A DNA stretch of 14,639 bases, taken from NCBI GenBank assembly GCA_036518955.1, contig DATDMG010000572.1, positions 1 through 14,639 of the forward strand, in the 5' to 3' direction. The notes below the pieces were generated by a model. It had not been told where the DNA came from. It worked only from the letters and a program-made list of their open reading frames with translations, and made no database searches. The stretch's first letter is position 1; every line of letters starts with the position of its first letter. Origin of the DNA: DATDMG01 sp036518955 (GTDB lineage: Bacteria; Actinomycetota; Actinomycetes; Actinomycetales; Kineosporiaceae). This document shows positions 1 through 9,944 of this stretch, one piece after another. The translations under genes were made by a program, and so were the position numbers.

Positions 1-367
1 AGCGCGCGGTCCCCGTCGTCAGGCGTGCCGCCGCCTCCGCCGCCTCCGCCTCGACGACCTGGGCGCGCGCTTCGGCGGCACGCGCCCGCTTCTCGGCGGC
101 CCCGGCCCGGGACTCCGCGTCGTCCGCTCTGGCCTCGGCCGCCCCGGCCCGCTCCGCGGCGGCCGTGGCCAGCCCACGCGCCTCGACCACCGCGGCCCGC
201 GACTCGGCCCGAGACTCGGCCCGCGCCCGGCGGGAGGCCACCACCCCGGGACGGCGTGGCCAGGCCCATCGGGCCAGCACGGCCCCGACTCCGACCGCGA
301 TCAGCAACAGCAGCGCGAGTTGCCCGACCAGGTACCCGAACCCGCCGACGGTCGCCTCGGTCGTCAC
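1..367 (-). CDS. Membrane-anchored Ala/Arg/Glu-rich coiled-coil protein (C-terminus beyond window)
   Basis: The first 122 codons of a minus-strand gene are visible; it runs off the left edge of the window. The start is a GTG whose bases overlap the TGA stop of the upstream OmpA-family gene (GTGA), so the two are very likely co-transcribed and translationally coupled. Residues about 10-33 form one hydrophobic membrane segment (GYLVGQLALLLLIAVGVGAVL), followed by a basic stretch (ARWAWPRRP) that suggests the rest lies in the cytoplasm. From about residue 47 the protein is almost only Ala, Arg and Glu. Residues 73-107 fall into five consecutive 7-residue units, each beginning Arg-Ala (for example RAGAAEA, RADDAES, RARAAEA), which fits a long coiled coil. 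I do not recognise a family. By position it could be the counterpart of the small membrane proteins ArfB/ArfC that follow ArfA in mycobacteria, but I see no clear sequence resemblance, so that is inference from order only. Confidence 0.75.
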   Translation of the reverse strand, partial: MTTEATVGGFGYLVGQLALLLLIAVGVGAVLARWAWPRRPGVVASRRARAESRAESRAAVVEARGLATAAAERAGAAEARADDAESRAGAAEKRARAAEARAQVVEAEAAEAAARLTTGTAR

Positions 368-1122
368 CGCGCCCCCTCGTCCGCCACCAGGTCCACCCGG
401 CGGTTCGCGGCCCGGCCCTGGGGGCTGTCGTTCGAGGCCACCGGATCGGTGGCGCCCAGAGCCTGGACGTCGAGCCGGTTGCTCTCGACGTGACGCCCCA
501 CCAGGTAACCGGCCACCACCTCGGCGCGCCGCCTGGAGATCACCACGTTCGGCTCCCCGGGGCCGTCGGCGTCGCTGTGGCCCTGGATCGCCACCCGCAC
601 CGCCGGGTGGCCGGCCAGGAACAACGCGACGCCGTCCAGGTAGGCCCGTGCGGCGGCCGACAGGGTGGCATCCCCGACGGCGAAGAGCACGCTCCCGCGG
701 GACAGCCCCCTCGGCGGGGAGTCCGCCGCAGCGGACGACGGACCGGACGACGCCGGACCGGACGACGTCAGCGCCAGGGCCGACCCGACCCCCGGAGCCA
801 CCGCGGGCGGCTCGACCGGCCCCGTCGCGAGCCCGGACCGCACCCGCCGGGTGCCCCCGACGCCGGCGACGACCGCGACGGCGGCAGTCGCCTGGTCCCT
901 TCCGCCGACCGCGCCGCTGAGCACGGCGTCCCGGCCGTCGTACCGGACGGCGACCGGAATGCCCGCGGCACGCAACGCCGCCCGCGACCTGGCGGTCAGG
1001 TGGTCCTGGATCCGCAGCGCGCTCCAGGCCGAACCGGCACCGACGAAGGCCACGACCAGCAGGATCGCCACCCACGTCCGGTCACCGGAACGGCCCGCGG
1101 TGCCGGTGCGTGTCGTCGCCAC
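364..1122 (-). CDS. ArfA/OmpATb-like envelope protein: TM anchor, BON domain, OmpA-like peptidoglycan-binding domain
   Basis: The protein has 252 residues from a GTG preceded by GGAGAAAGG. An in-frame extension to 1389 exists but has low-complexity, non-protein-like composition. Residues 17-36 form a single membrane segment. Residues about 40-98 resemble a BON domain (GIPVAVRYDGRDAVLSGAVG). Residues 99-140 are a Ser/Ala/Pro-rich linker. Residues about 141-247 are an OmpA-like domain with GHSDADGP, a run SRRRAEVVAGYL, and the closing QGRAANRRVDL. The Asp/Arg pair that binds diaminopimelate in this family is present (D184 and R199, spaced 15 apart). The order TM-BON-OmpA is that of Mycobacterium tuberculosis ArfA (OmpATb, Rv0899), whose operon has been linked to acid adaptation and ammonia release. 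A role in tethering the membrane to peptidoglycan follows from the fold; pore formation or pH function is not shown here. It leads a likely operon with the coiled-coil membrane gene downstream. Confidence 0.88.
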   Translation of the reverse strand: MATTRTGTAGRSGDRTWVAILLVVAFVGAGSAWSALRIQDHLTARSRAALRAAGIPVAVRYDGRDAVLSGAVGGRDQATAAVAVVAGVGGTRRVRSGLATGPVEPPAVAPGVGSALALTSSGPASSGPSSAAADSPPRGLSRGSVLFAVGDATLSAAARAYLDGVALFLAGHPAVRVAIQGHSDADGPGEPNVVISRRRAEVVAGYLVGRHVESNRLDVQALGATDPVASNDSPQGRAANRRVDLVADEGAR

Positions 1123-1475
1123 GTCCCGCCGCCTTTCTCCGATCACCCAGCCAGTCGTGCACCCGGCGTAATGATGTATTAACGCACCGTTGCAATTCAT
1201 CCGCGAGGGCAGCGTACGATGTTCGCGCGGCGACGGGAACCGATCAGCACAATCCGCTCCACTCAGCCTGACGACCCGGACGACGACCCGAACGACGACC
1301 CGGCGGGGACGCCGTCGGCATCCCCGGATGCCGTCGGACGGTCGTCGGACGGTCGGCGGACGAGCGGCGGACGAGCGGGTGCCGAGCATTCGACGGCCCG
1401 GGAGCGCGAGGAGGTCCCACGTCAGGGACCGCAGGGGGTGGCATTCAGCTGGTCGACGAACGGGCGGGAGGCCGG
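1123..1475. promoter_or_regulatory. Divergent intergenic spacer with AT-rich island and short repeats
   Basis: No convincing gene lies in this 353-bp spacer between the divergent ArfA-like and phosphatase genes. The only AT-rich island, about 1168-1200, holds a 13-bp imperfect palindrome (TAATGATGTATTA, 1169-1181) and the self-complementary hexamer TTGCAA (1190-1195), which could serve as a -35 on either strand. For the minus-strand gene a -10 near 1167-1172 would sit 17 bases away. For the plus-strand gene TACGAT (1215-1220) lies 19 bases away. Neither match is strong. Downstream of the island the sequence is repetitive: GAC-GAC-CCG type 12-mers at about 1270-1303 and two exact tandem copies of GGCGGACGAGC at 1355-1376. 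If transcription of the phosphatase gene starts near 1227, this would be a 5' leader of about 250 bases. Confidence 0.35.
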
Positions 1476-3776
1476 GTGGGGGCGCCGACGAAGGGCCAGG
1501 GGGCGGGCCGGCCCAGGCGGCTCGACCGCGACGCGAGCCCCCGCGAGGAGGTCTGCCCGTCGGGCCTGGCGCTGGCCCTGGCCCTGGTCACGTGCTGCTA
1601 CGTGATGACGGTCCTGCTCGCGCCACCCACCGGGTACGAGGGCGAGCGGACCTTCGCCCTCAGTCTGAACGCCGGCGTGGCCGGCGCCCTCTCGGTCCTG
1701 CCCTCGCGCCGGCAGTTCCCCGCGTTCCTGCTGGCGGCAGGGGTGCTCAGCATCGCGGTCTGGCGCCCGGTGGACGCCGAAACCCTCCGGCTCGCGATCG
1801 AGTTCGCGGCCGCGGACCTGGTGTCGCTCGGCCTGTTCCGGTCCCTGGTCCGCCGGTTCGCCGGCGCCTGCCGGCCGGACAGCCGCACCACGCTGGTGGC
1901 GCTGCTCTGCTGCGGGCTGGCCACCGTCACCTTCCATGCCGCCGCCGGAACAGCCGTGGGGCTGCTGGCCCGGTCCACCGGGTGGATGCCCGCGTCGATC
2001 GCGTCGCCGTCCTGGTACCTCCTCGCCACCCGCGCGACCGCGCAGGTGGACGGCATGGTCACCATCGTCCCGCTGGTCTGGACGCTGGCCCGCCACCACC
2101 CGCGGTCCTGGTCCCTGCAGGCGTGGGGGGAGATCGGCTCCTGGTTGGCGCTGCTCGTCGCCGCGAGCGCGGTGGCGGTCGACGTCCGGGGGGCCGCCCC
2201 GCTGGTGCCCCTGCTCGTGCTGGTGTCGTTCGCCGGGCTGGTGTTCGCGGTCCTGCGCCGCGGCCGCCTCGCCGCGGCCGTGCTCAGCCCGGCGTTCGCC
2301 GTGCTGGCCGCTGCGGTGCTGCTGTCGACGGCGCCCGCCGGGGAGCGACCGGGTGGCCCGTCCACGCTCCTGCCGAGCCAACTGGCGGGATTCCTCGCCG
2401 CAGTCCTGGCGTGGGCGGTTTCGACGGTGGTCATCGAGCGGGACGAGGCACGTCGGCTGGCCGCCGCCGAGGCGGCCGCCCGGACCGCCTTGACATCCCT
2501 GCAGACGGCACTCCTCCCCCGGGACGTCGGCTCCGGCCCCGGCGTGCATGTCGCCGTCCGCTACCGGGCCGCGGACGCCCTCCACCACCTGGGCGGTGAC
2601 TGGTACGACACGATCGCCCTGCCGGGCGGGGGGACGGCGCTGGTCATCGGCGACGTCGAAGGCCACGACCTGACGGCCGCGTCGGTGATGGGCCTGGTGC
2701 GAGGCGCGGTGCGCAGCTACGCGCTGGAGGCCCATACGCCGTCCATGGTGCTCGAGCGGGTGAGCACCTTCCTCGTCAGCGCCGGCATCGACCGACTGGT
2801 GACCATGGCCTACGCCGAGGTCCATCCCGACGACGGGACCGTCACGATCGCCCTCGGCGGCCATCCGCAACCCCTCGTCGTCCCCCGGGACGGCCAGGCC
2901 CGGATGCTGTCCGTGCGCGGCGGCCCCCTGCTCGGGCTGGAAGGGCTGGATGCCTGGCCGGAGCAGACGCTCCGGCTGCCGCCGAAGGCGGCGCTCGTGC
3001 TCTACACCGACGGCCTGGTCGACTTCCCGACCGCGGACGCCGACCAGGCCGGCCGGATCCTCGCCCTGGCGACCGGCGGCCGCGACCGCCCGATCGAGGT
3101 CCTCGCCGACTCGCTCATCTCGGCCGCGCCCACCTATGACGACGCCGCGGTGCTCGCCGCGCTGGTCGGGGGGGAGCCCGGGTCGTGGGCGCGACGCACC
3201 TTCCCGGCACACCCCCGAAGCGCGAGCCTGGCCCGGGCCTGGCTCAGCGACCTCTTCCAGATCTGGACGACCGCCGGCCACGCCGAGGTGCCGCCCGCGA
3301 CCGCGCGCGACGAAGCCCGGTTGCTGCTCACCGAACTGGTGGCCAACGCGGTCCGGCACGGCGACGGCGCGCTCGGGGTCCGGCTCCGGCTCCGGGACCA
3401 GCGGCTGCGCATCGAGGTCGCCGACGTCGGCGAGCGGATGCCGGCCCCGAGCGGCCCGGACGTCGCCGCGGACGCGCCCGGCGGCCGCGGCCTGCGGCTG
3501 GTGGAGACCCTGGCGGACTCCTGGGGCACGGATCTCGACGAGCACGGCAAGGTGGTCTGGTGCGAGCTGGACCTCGCGCCCCTCGACAGCGGGCCGCTCG
3601 GCACCACGCCCTTCGACAGCGGGCCGCTGGACACCAGGCCCCTGGACACCAAGCCCCTCGACATCTTCGACATGTTCAACACCAGGGCCTTCCGGCACCA
3701 GGACCTCGACGTCTCGGACCTCGGTCTGGCGCGCGTCCGGTACCGGCACCGGGTGACCGGGTCGGGCGCGGGCTGA
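1476..3776 (+). CDS. Multi-pass membrane SpoIIE-type PP2C phosphatase with C-terminal RsbW-like kinase domain
   Basis: 766 residues from a GTG, the first start in this frame, with GGGAGG four bases upstream. Residues about 30-320 hold roughly eight to ten hydrophobic segments resembling a MASE1 sensor. A short charged helix (ERDEARRLAAAEAAA) leads to LQTALLPRD, the usual entry to a SpoIIE/PP2C domain (about 340-565). Its metal-binding Asp residues are all visible: GGDWYD (D375, D378), GDVEGHD (D393), YTDG (D512) and YDDAAVL (D555/D556), so phosphatase activity is expected. Residues about 575-695 form a GHKL kinase domain of the anti-sigma type: N box ELVANAVRHG (N624), G1 box DVG (650-652), G2 box GGRGLRLVE (669-677). 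Members of these families dephosphorylate or phosphorylate STAS-domain antagonists to control sigma factors; the substrate here is unknown. The tail 702-731 is six 5-residue repeats. The gene ends 16 bp from the convergent ftsY stop. Confidence 0.9.
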   Translation: MGAPTKGQGAGRPRRLDRDASPREEVCPSGLALALALVTCCYVMTVLLAPPTGYEGERTFALSLNAGVAGALSVLPSRRQFPAFLLAAGVLSIAVWRPVDAETLRLAIEFAAADLVSLGLFRSLVRRFAGACRPDSRTTLVALLCCGLATVTFHAAAGTAVGLLARSTGWMPASIASPSWYLLATRATAQVDGMVTIVPLVWTLARHHPRSWSLQAWGEIGSWLALLVAASAVAVDVRGAAPLVPLLVLVSFAGLVFAVLRRGRLAAAVLSPAFAVLAAAVLLSTAPAGERPGGPSTLLPSQLAGFLAAVLAWAVSTVVIERDEARRLAAAEAAARTALTSLQTALLPRDVGSGPGVHVAVRYRAADALHHLGGDWYDTIALPGGGTALVIGDVEGHDLTAASVMGLVRGAVRSYALEAHTPSMVLERVSTFLVSAGIDRLVTMAYAEVHPDDGTVTIALGGHPQPLVVPRDGQARMLSVRGGPLLGLEGLDAWPEQTLRLPPKAALVLYTDGLVDFPTADADQAGRILALATGGRDRPIEVLADSLISAAPTYDDAAVLAALVGGEPGSWARRTFPAHPRSASLARAWLSDLFQIWTTAGHAEVPPATARDEARLLLTELVANAVRHGDGALGVRLRLRDQRLRIEVADVGERMPAPSGPDVAADAPGGRGLRLVETLADSWGTDLDEHGKVVWCELDLAPLDSGPLGTTPFDSGPLDTRPLDTKPLDIFDMFNTRAFRHQDLDVSDLGLARVRYRHRVTGSGAG
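3579..3668 (+). repeat. Six imperfect 15-bp tandem repeats encoding PLDxx pentapeptides
   Basis: Six in-frame 15-bp units lie head to tail directly after the kinase domain of the phosphatase/kinase gene. The encoded units are PLDSG, PLGTT, PFDSG, PLDTR, PLDTK and PLDIF (residues 702-731). DNA units differ mainly at third bases and in the last two codons; GACACC and GACAGC recur. The array is outside both catalytic domains and is followed by about 35 further residues ending in a basic stretch. Such short-period repeats can gain or lose units by slippage without breaking the frame. No function is recognised for the tail. Confidence 0.85.
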
Positions 3777-3792
3777 CCGCGCCGACACCGCA

Positions 3793-5010
3793 CTACGCCA
3801 GCAGCGCGTCCACGAACGCCTCCGGGTCGAAGGGGGCGAGGTCGTCCGGGCCCTCGCCCAGTCCGACCAGCTTCACCGGCACTCCGAGGCCGCGCTGGAC
3901 GGCGACCACGATGCCGCCCTTCGCCGTCCCGTCAAGTTTCGTCAGCACGATCCCGGTGACCGCGACGACCTCGGAGAAGACCCTCGCCTGCTGCATCCCG
4001 TTCTGTCCCGTGGTGGCGTCGAGCACCAGCAGCACCTCGTCGACCGGCCCGTGCTTCTCGACGACGCGCTTCACCTTGCCGAGTTCGTCCATCAACCCGA
4101 CCTTGTTCTGCAACCGGCCCGCGGTGTCGATCAGGACGACGTCCGCCTCGACCTCGATCCCGGTCTTCACCGCGTCGAACGCGACCGACGCCGGGTCCGC
4201 CCCCTCCTTCTCGCTCCGGACGGTCGGCACGCCGACCCGCTCGCCCCAGGTGGTCAGCTGATCCGCTGCCGCCGCACGGAAGGTGTCCGCGGCGCCGAGG
4301 ACGACGTCCTTGTCCTCGGCGACGAACACCCGGGCGAGCTTGCCCACGGTCGTGGTCTTGCCGGTCCCGTTGACCCCGACCACGAGGACGACGGCCGGGC
4401 GGCCGTGGCGCCGCTCGACGGCCAGCGAGCGATCCATCGCCGGGTCGACCGCCGTCAGGAGCTCCTCGCGGAGCAGCTCGCGCACGCGCTGCGGATCCCG
4501 TGCGCCGAGGACCGCCACCCTGGTCCGCAAACCCTCGACGATCTCGGCGGTCGGCCCGGCCCCGATGTCGGCGAGGAGCAGCGTCTCCTCGATCTCGTCC
4601 CAGGTGGAGGCGTCCAGGGTGTCGCGGGACAGCAGCGCCAGCAGGCCGTTGCCGAGTGCGCTGTTGGAACGGGCGAGCCGGGCCCGCAGCCGGACCAGTC
4701 GGCCCGCGACCGGCTGCGGGCGCTCCACCGGAGGCGCGGCCACGGCCTCCTCGAGCCGGTCCGCCTCGGTGACGGTGTCGTCGAGCAGTTCGGGCAGGGC
4801 GCCCTGCTCCAGCGGAGGCGCGGCCGTCCGCTCGGCCACGTCGGTGTGGTCCTCGACGCCGGGCCGCTGGTCGACCACCGAGCCGGCGCCCCCGGTGCCG
4901 GGTGGCAGCGGCTTGTGCCGCCGCGACCCGGCACGCAGAGCCACGCCTCCCCCGGCGACCAGCACGACGAGAACGGCGATGGCGAGATACAGGTACTCGG
5001 TGGAGGTCAC
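3793..5010 (-). CDS. ftsY: Signal recognition particle receptor FtsY, membrane-anchored form
   Basis: 405 residues from the GTG at 5010; a GTG 13 codons upstream (5049) is possible but adds only a basic stretch before the membrane segment. FtsY is the SRP receptor: it binds the Ffh-ribosome complex at the membrane, and paired GTP hydrolysis releases nascent chains to the translocon. The N-terminus carries a hydrophobic anchor (about residues 5-27, EYLYLAIAVLVVLVAGGG) typical of actinobacterial FtsY, then a variable acidic linker (about 45-95). The NG domain begins near residue 105. GTPase motifs are intact: P-loop GVNGTGKTTT (212-221), the insertion-box region DTFRAAAADQL (242-252), DTAGR (295-299) and TKLD (357-360), closing with GLGEGPDDLAPFDPEAFVDALL. 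It lies downstream of smc and the small membrane gene on the same strand, separated from the latter by 128 bp, and faces the phosphatase gene tail to tail. Confidence 0.97.
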   Translation of the reverse strand: MTSTEYLYLAIAVLVVLVAGGGVALRAGSRRHKPLPPGTGGAGSVVDQRPGVEDHTDVAERTAAPPLEQGALPELLDDTVTEADRLEEAVAAPPVERPQPVAGRLVRLRARLARSNSALGNGLLALLSRDTLDASTWDEIEETLLLADIGAGPTAEIVEGLRTRVAVLGARDPQRVRELLREELLTAVDPAMDRSLAVERRHGRPAVVLVVGVNGTGKTTTVGKLARVFVAEDKDVVLGAADTFRAAAADQLTTWGERVGVPTVRSEKEGADPASVAFDAVKTGIEVEADVVLIDTAGRLQNKVGLMDELGKVKRVVEKHGPVDEVLLVLDATTGQNGMQQARVFSEVVAVTGIVLTKLDGTAKGGIVVAVQRGLGVPVKLVGLGEGPDDLAPFDPEAFVDALLA

Positions 5011-5138
5011 GGCGCGATTCTCTCGCCCTCGTCGGCCCGCCACACCCACGGGTGGCCGGCAGCCGGTCGATCAGCGCGCGCGGCGGACGACCTGCCGCGG
5101 CGGGTGCCGCTCGGTGAGACCGCCCGTGCGCGGTGCGA

Positions 5139-5729
5139 TCAGCCCCGGCTCGCCGGGGCCGGGTCCCGTGCCGGGCCCGGATCCCGCGCCGGGGCCCGCC
5201 CGGCCCGGAACGGCTGGATCAGGTCGTCGGTCCGGTCAGGCTCCCCGAGCGAGGAGAGCAGGGTGCGATGCGCAGGATCGTCGTCGTCCGCGGACTCCTC
5301 GCCGGTCGACTCGCTCCGGGCCGGGACGACGCCCGGCGAGCCGGCGGGCGAGCCGGCAGCACCGGGGGGTACCGGCGTGGAGGGAGCCGCCTGCGCCGAC
5401 TGAACGGCCGGAGCGGAGGCCGCCGAGGAGCGCGGCGGCTCGACCGGGTATCCCTCCTCCACCGCGCGGATCACGGGCTCGAGCACGGGCTCCAGACGCT
5501 GCCGGGCCGCCCGGACCGGGCCGGCGACGGTGCGCGCAGCCGGTTGGACGACCGGCTTCAGCCTCGGCCAGACGCGGGATCGCAGCGGACCACCCAACCG
5601 CCCGACCACCTGCTCACCCCTGGGGGTGAGGACCCGCGAGCCGGCTCGCAGGTGCGGCCAGGCGAAAGCCAGGACCACGAGCCCCGCCACGGCGCAAATG
5701 AACATCAAAGCAAGGAGGAAAACGAGCAC
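5139..5729 (-). CDS. Small single-pass membrane protein with Pro/Ala-rich tail, unknown function
   Basis: 196 residues if read from the GTG at 5729. That start sits directly against GGGAGG (no spacer), so an internal ATG at 5705 (residue 9) is an alternative; no other start lies in frame before an upstream stop. Residues 1-23 are hydrophobic (LVFLLALMFICAVAGLVVLAF) and form an uncleaved signal-anchor. Residues 30-95 are basic and amphipathic with Val/Pro/Arg-rich stretches (RLKPVVQPAARTVAGPV, RQRLEPVLEPVIRAVEEG). The remainder is low-complexity Ala/Pro/Ser with an acidic patch (EESADDDDP) and a C-terminal repeat of ARDPGP/ARDPAP. I do not recognise the family. It lies between smc and ftsY on the same strand, with its own AT-rich upstream region. 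Codon bias is mostly typical of the neighbours, although the first codons (GTT TTC CTC CTT GCT TTG) are softer. A link to SRP targeting or chromosome segregation is suggested only by position. Confidence 0.72.
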   Translation of the reverse strand: MLVFLLALMFICAVAGLVVLAFAWPHLRAGSRVLTPRGEQVVGRLGGPLRSRVWPRLKPVVQPAARTVAGPVRAARQRLEPVLEPVIRAVEEGYPVEPPRSSAASAPAVQSAQAAPSTPVPPGAAGSPAGSPGVVPARSESTGEESADDDDPAHRTLLSSLGEPDRTDDLIQPFRAGRAPARDPGPARDPAPASRG

Positions 5730-5831
5730 CCTCCCAAAATGCCAAACACTGGCGCCTCAGCCACTCCGTCCGCCCGAACATCCCAGGGAGCGTGACTCAA
5801 TCGTTATCTGTGATCTAATCGTTACTGAGAG
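5730..5831 (-). promoter_or_regulatory. AT-rich upstream region of the small membrane gene with AATCGTTA direct repeat
   Basis: This short gap after smc is clearly richer in A and T than its surroundings. It contains the 8-mer AATCGTTA twice in direct orientation (5799-5806 and 5817-5824, 18 bp apart); each copy is followed by CTG, in one case after an extra T. Read on the minus strand the repeats are TAACGATT and would lie about 70-95 bases before the GTG start of the small membrane gene. I read this as a promoter or operator region; no strong -35/-10 pair can be assigned, and no terminator hairpin for smc is evident here. Confidence 0.4.
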
Positions 5832-9407
<3,576 letters not shown>

Positions 9408-9638
9408 GGTTCCACTCCTCGCCGGTGGTGCGCCCAGTCCCTTGCCGACGGTGCGGGATCGGCGCCGGGTTCGCACCGGCGCCCGCTCGGCGGCGGACGC
9501 CGCACTGCCAGCCTAGGACGAGCGGCGGGGAAGGCCGCCCAACCCTACCAAGAAACACGCAGTAGCTATTCACTACGCTCAGCCACTGCAGCAGGCATGG
9601 TCACCACCAAAGGCTCATGATCACCTGAGTGGGTGGCG
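9408..9638 (-). promoter_or_regulatory. Leader/promoter region of smc
   Basis: This 231-bp gap between the acylphosphatase stop and the smc start contains an AT-richer patch at about 9541-9625. On the minus strand a TAGGGT hexamer (9547-9542) resembles an actinobacterial -10, but no good -35 lies at the right distance, so the exact promoter is unsure. The GAGGAG ribosome binding site of smc is at 9420-9415. The gap suggests smc has its own promoter instead of, or besides, read-through from the acylphosphatase gene. Confidence 0.3.
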
Positions 9639-9944
9639 TCAGCGCTCCTGGAATCCTTGCGCGCCCTTGGCGGGGGACCACTGGTGGGTGACCGCCGCCA
9701 CCCGGCCGGGACGGCGGTACCAGGACCGAGAGGCCCCGGGCGGCGGATCCCGGGGTGGGGACTCGGCCAGCAGTCGCAGGAGCTCCTCGCAACGCGACCG
9801 CGGACCCTCCGCGACAACCTCGACCCGGCCGTCGCCCAGATTGGCGGCCCAGCCGACCAGACCGAGTTCCAGCGCCCGGCTGCGGGTCCACCAGCGAAAT
9901 CCGACCCCCTGCACCCGACCGTGGACCCAGGCCGTGAGCCGCAC
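9639..9944 (-). CDS. acyP: Acylphosphatase
   Basis: 101 residues from the GTG at 9944. Acylphosphatases are small cytosolic enzymes (about 90-100 residues) that hydrolyse carboxyl-phosphate bonds such as those of acetyl phosphate or carbamoyl phosphate. The signature is complete: HGRVQGVGFRWWTRSRA contains the catalytic Arg after GVGF, and GLVGWAANLGDGRVEVVAEG contains the catalytic Asn (AAN). The C-terminus has the usual Trp and closing Gly-Phe with Arg (QWSPAKGAQGF). The frame stays open to a GTG at 10082 (147 residues), but the extra 46 codons have G/C at the third base in only 26, far below this genome's norm. They also lack any family resemblance, so I prefer the short form. No start has a strong ribosome binding site. 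The position before smc on the same strand is common in actinobacteria. Confidence 0.9.
   Translation of the reverse strand: MRLTAWVHGRVQGVGFRWWTRSRALELGLVGWAANLGDGRVEVVAEGPRSRCEELLRLLAESPPRDPPPGASRSWYRRPGRVAAVTHQWSPAKGAQGFQER

Noticed and set aside
25..1182. 385-codon plus-strand open frame over the ArfA-like and coiled-coil genes
   Set aside because: The translation is Pro/Arg/Gly-rich with no domain, and it is antisense to two genes with clear motifs and a shared GTGA overlap. Long antisense frames are expected at this GC content.
1123..1389. In-frame upstream extension of the ArfA-like gene to 1389
   Set aside because: The extra 89 residues are Arg/Val low-complexity sequence from the repetitive spacer. 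The GTG at 1122 has a ribosome binding site and is followed at once by a normal N-terminus and membrane segment.
1219..1605. 128-codon plus-strand frame in the spacer, starting MFARRREP
   Set aside because: It is low-complexity, overlaps the start of the phosphatase gene in another frame and has no recognisable domain. It is kept only as a remote leader-ORF possibility.
1422..3788. 788-codon minus-strand frame opposite the phosphatase/kinase gene
   Set aside because: The translation is compositionally extreme (Gly/Arg/Gln/Glu) without domains, while the plus strand carries complete catalytic motifs.
3777..3792. Bidirectional terminator between the phosphatase gene and ftsY
   Set aside because: Only 16 bases separate the two convergent stops and no stem-loop is visible in them.
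5142..5159. GCCCCGG-CTCG-CCGGGGC hairpin as a terminator of the small membrane gene
   Set aside because: It lies inside the last codons, before the stop, has no T-run, and sits in a tract of CCGGG-type repeats coding for ARDP units, so the pairing may be a by-product of composition.
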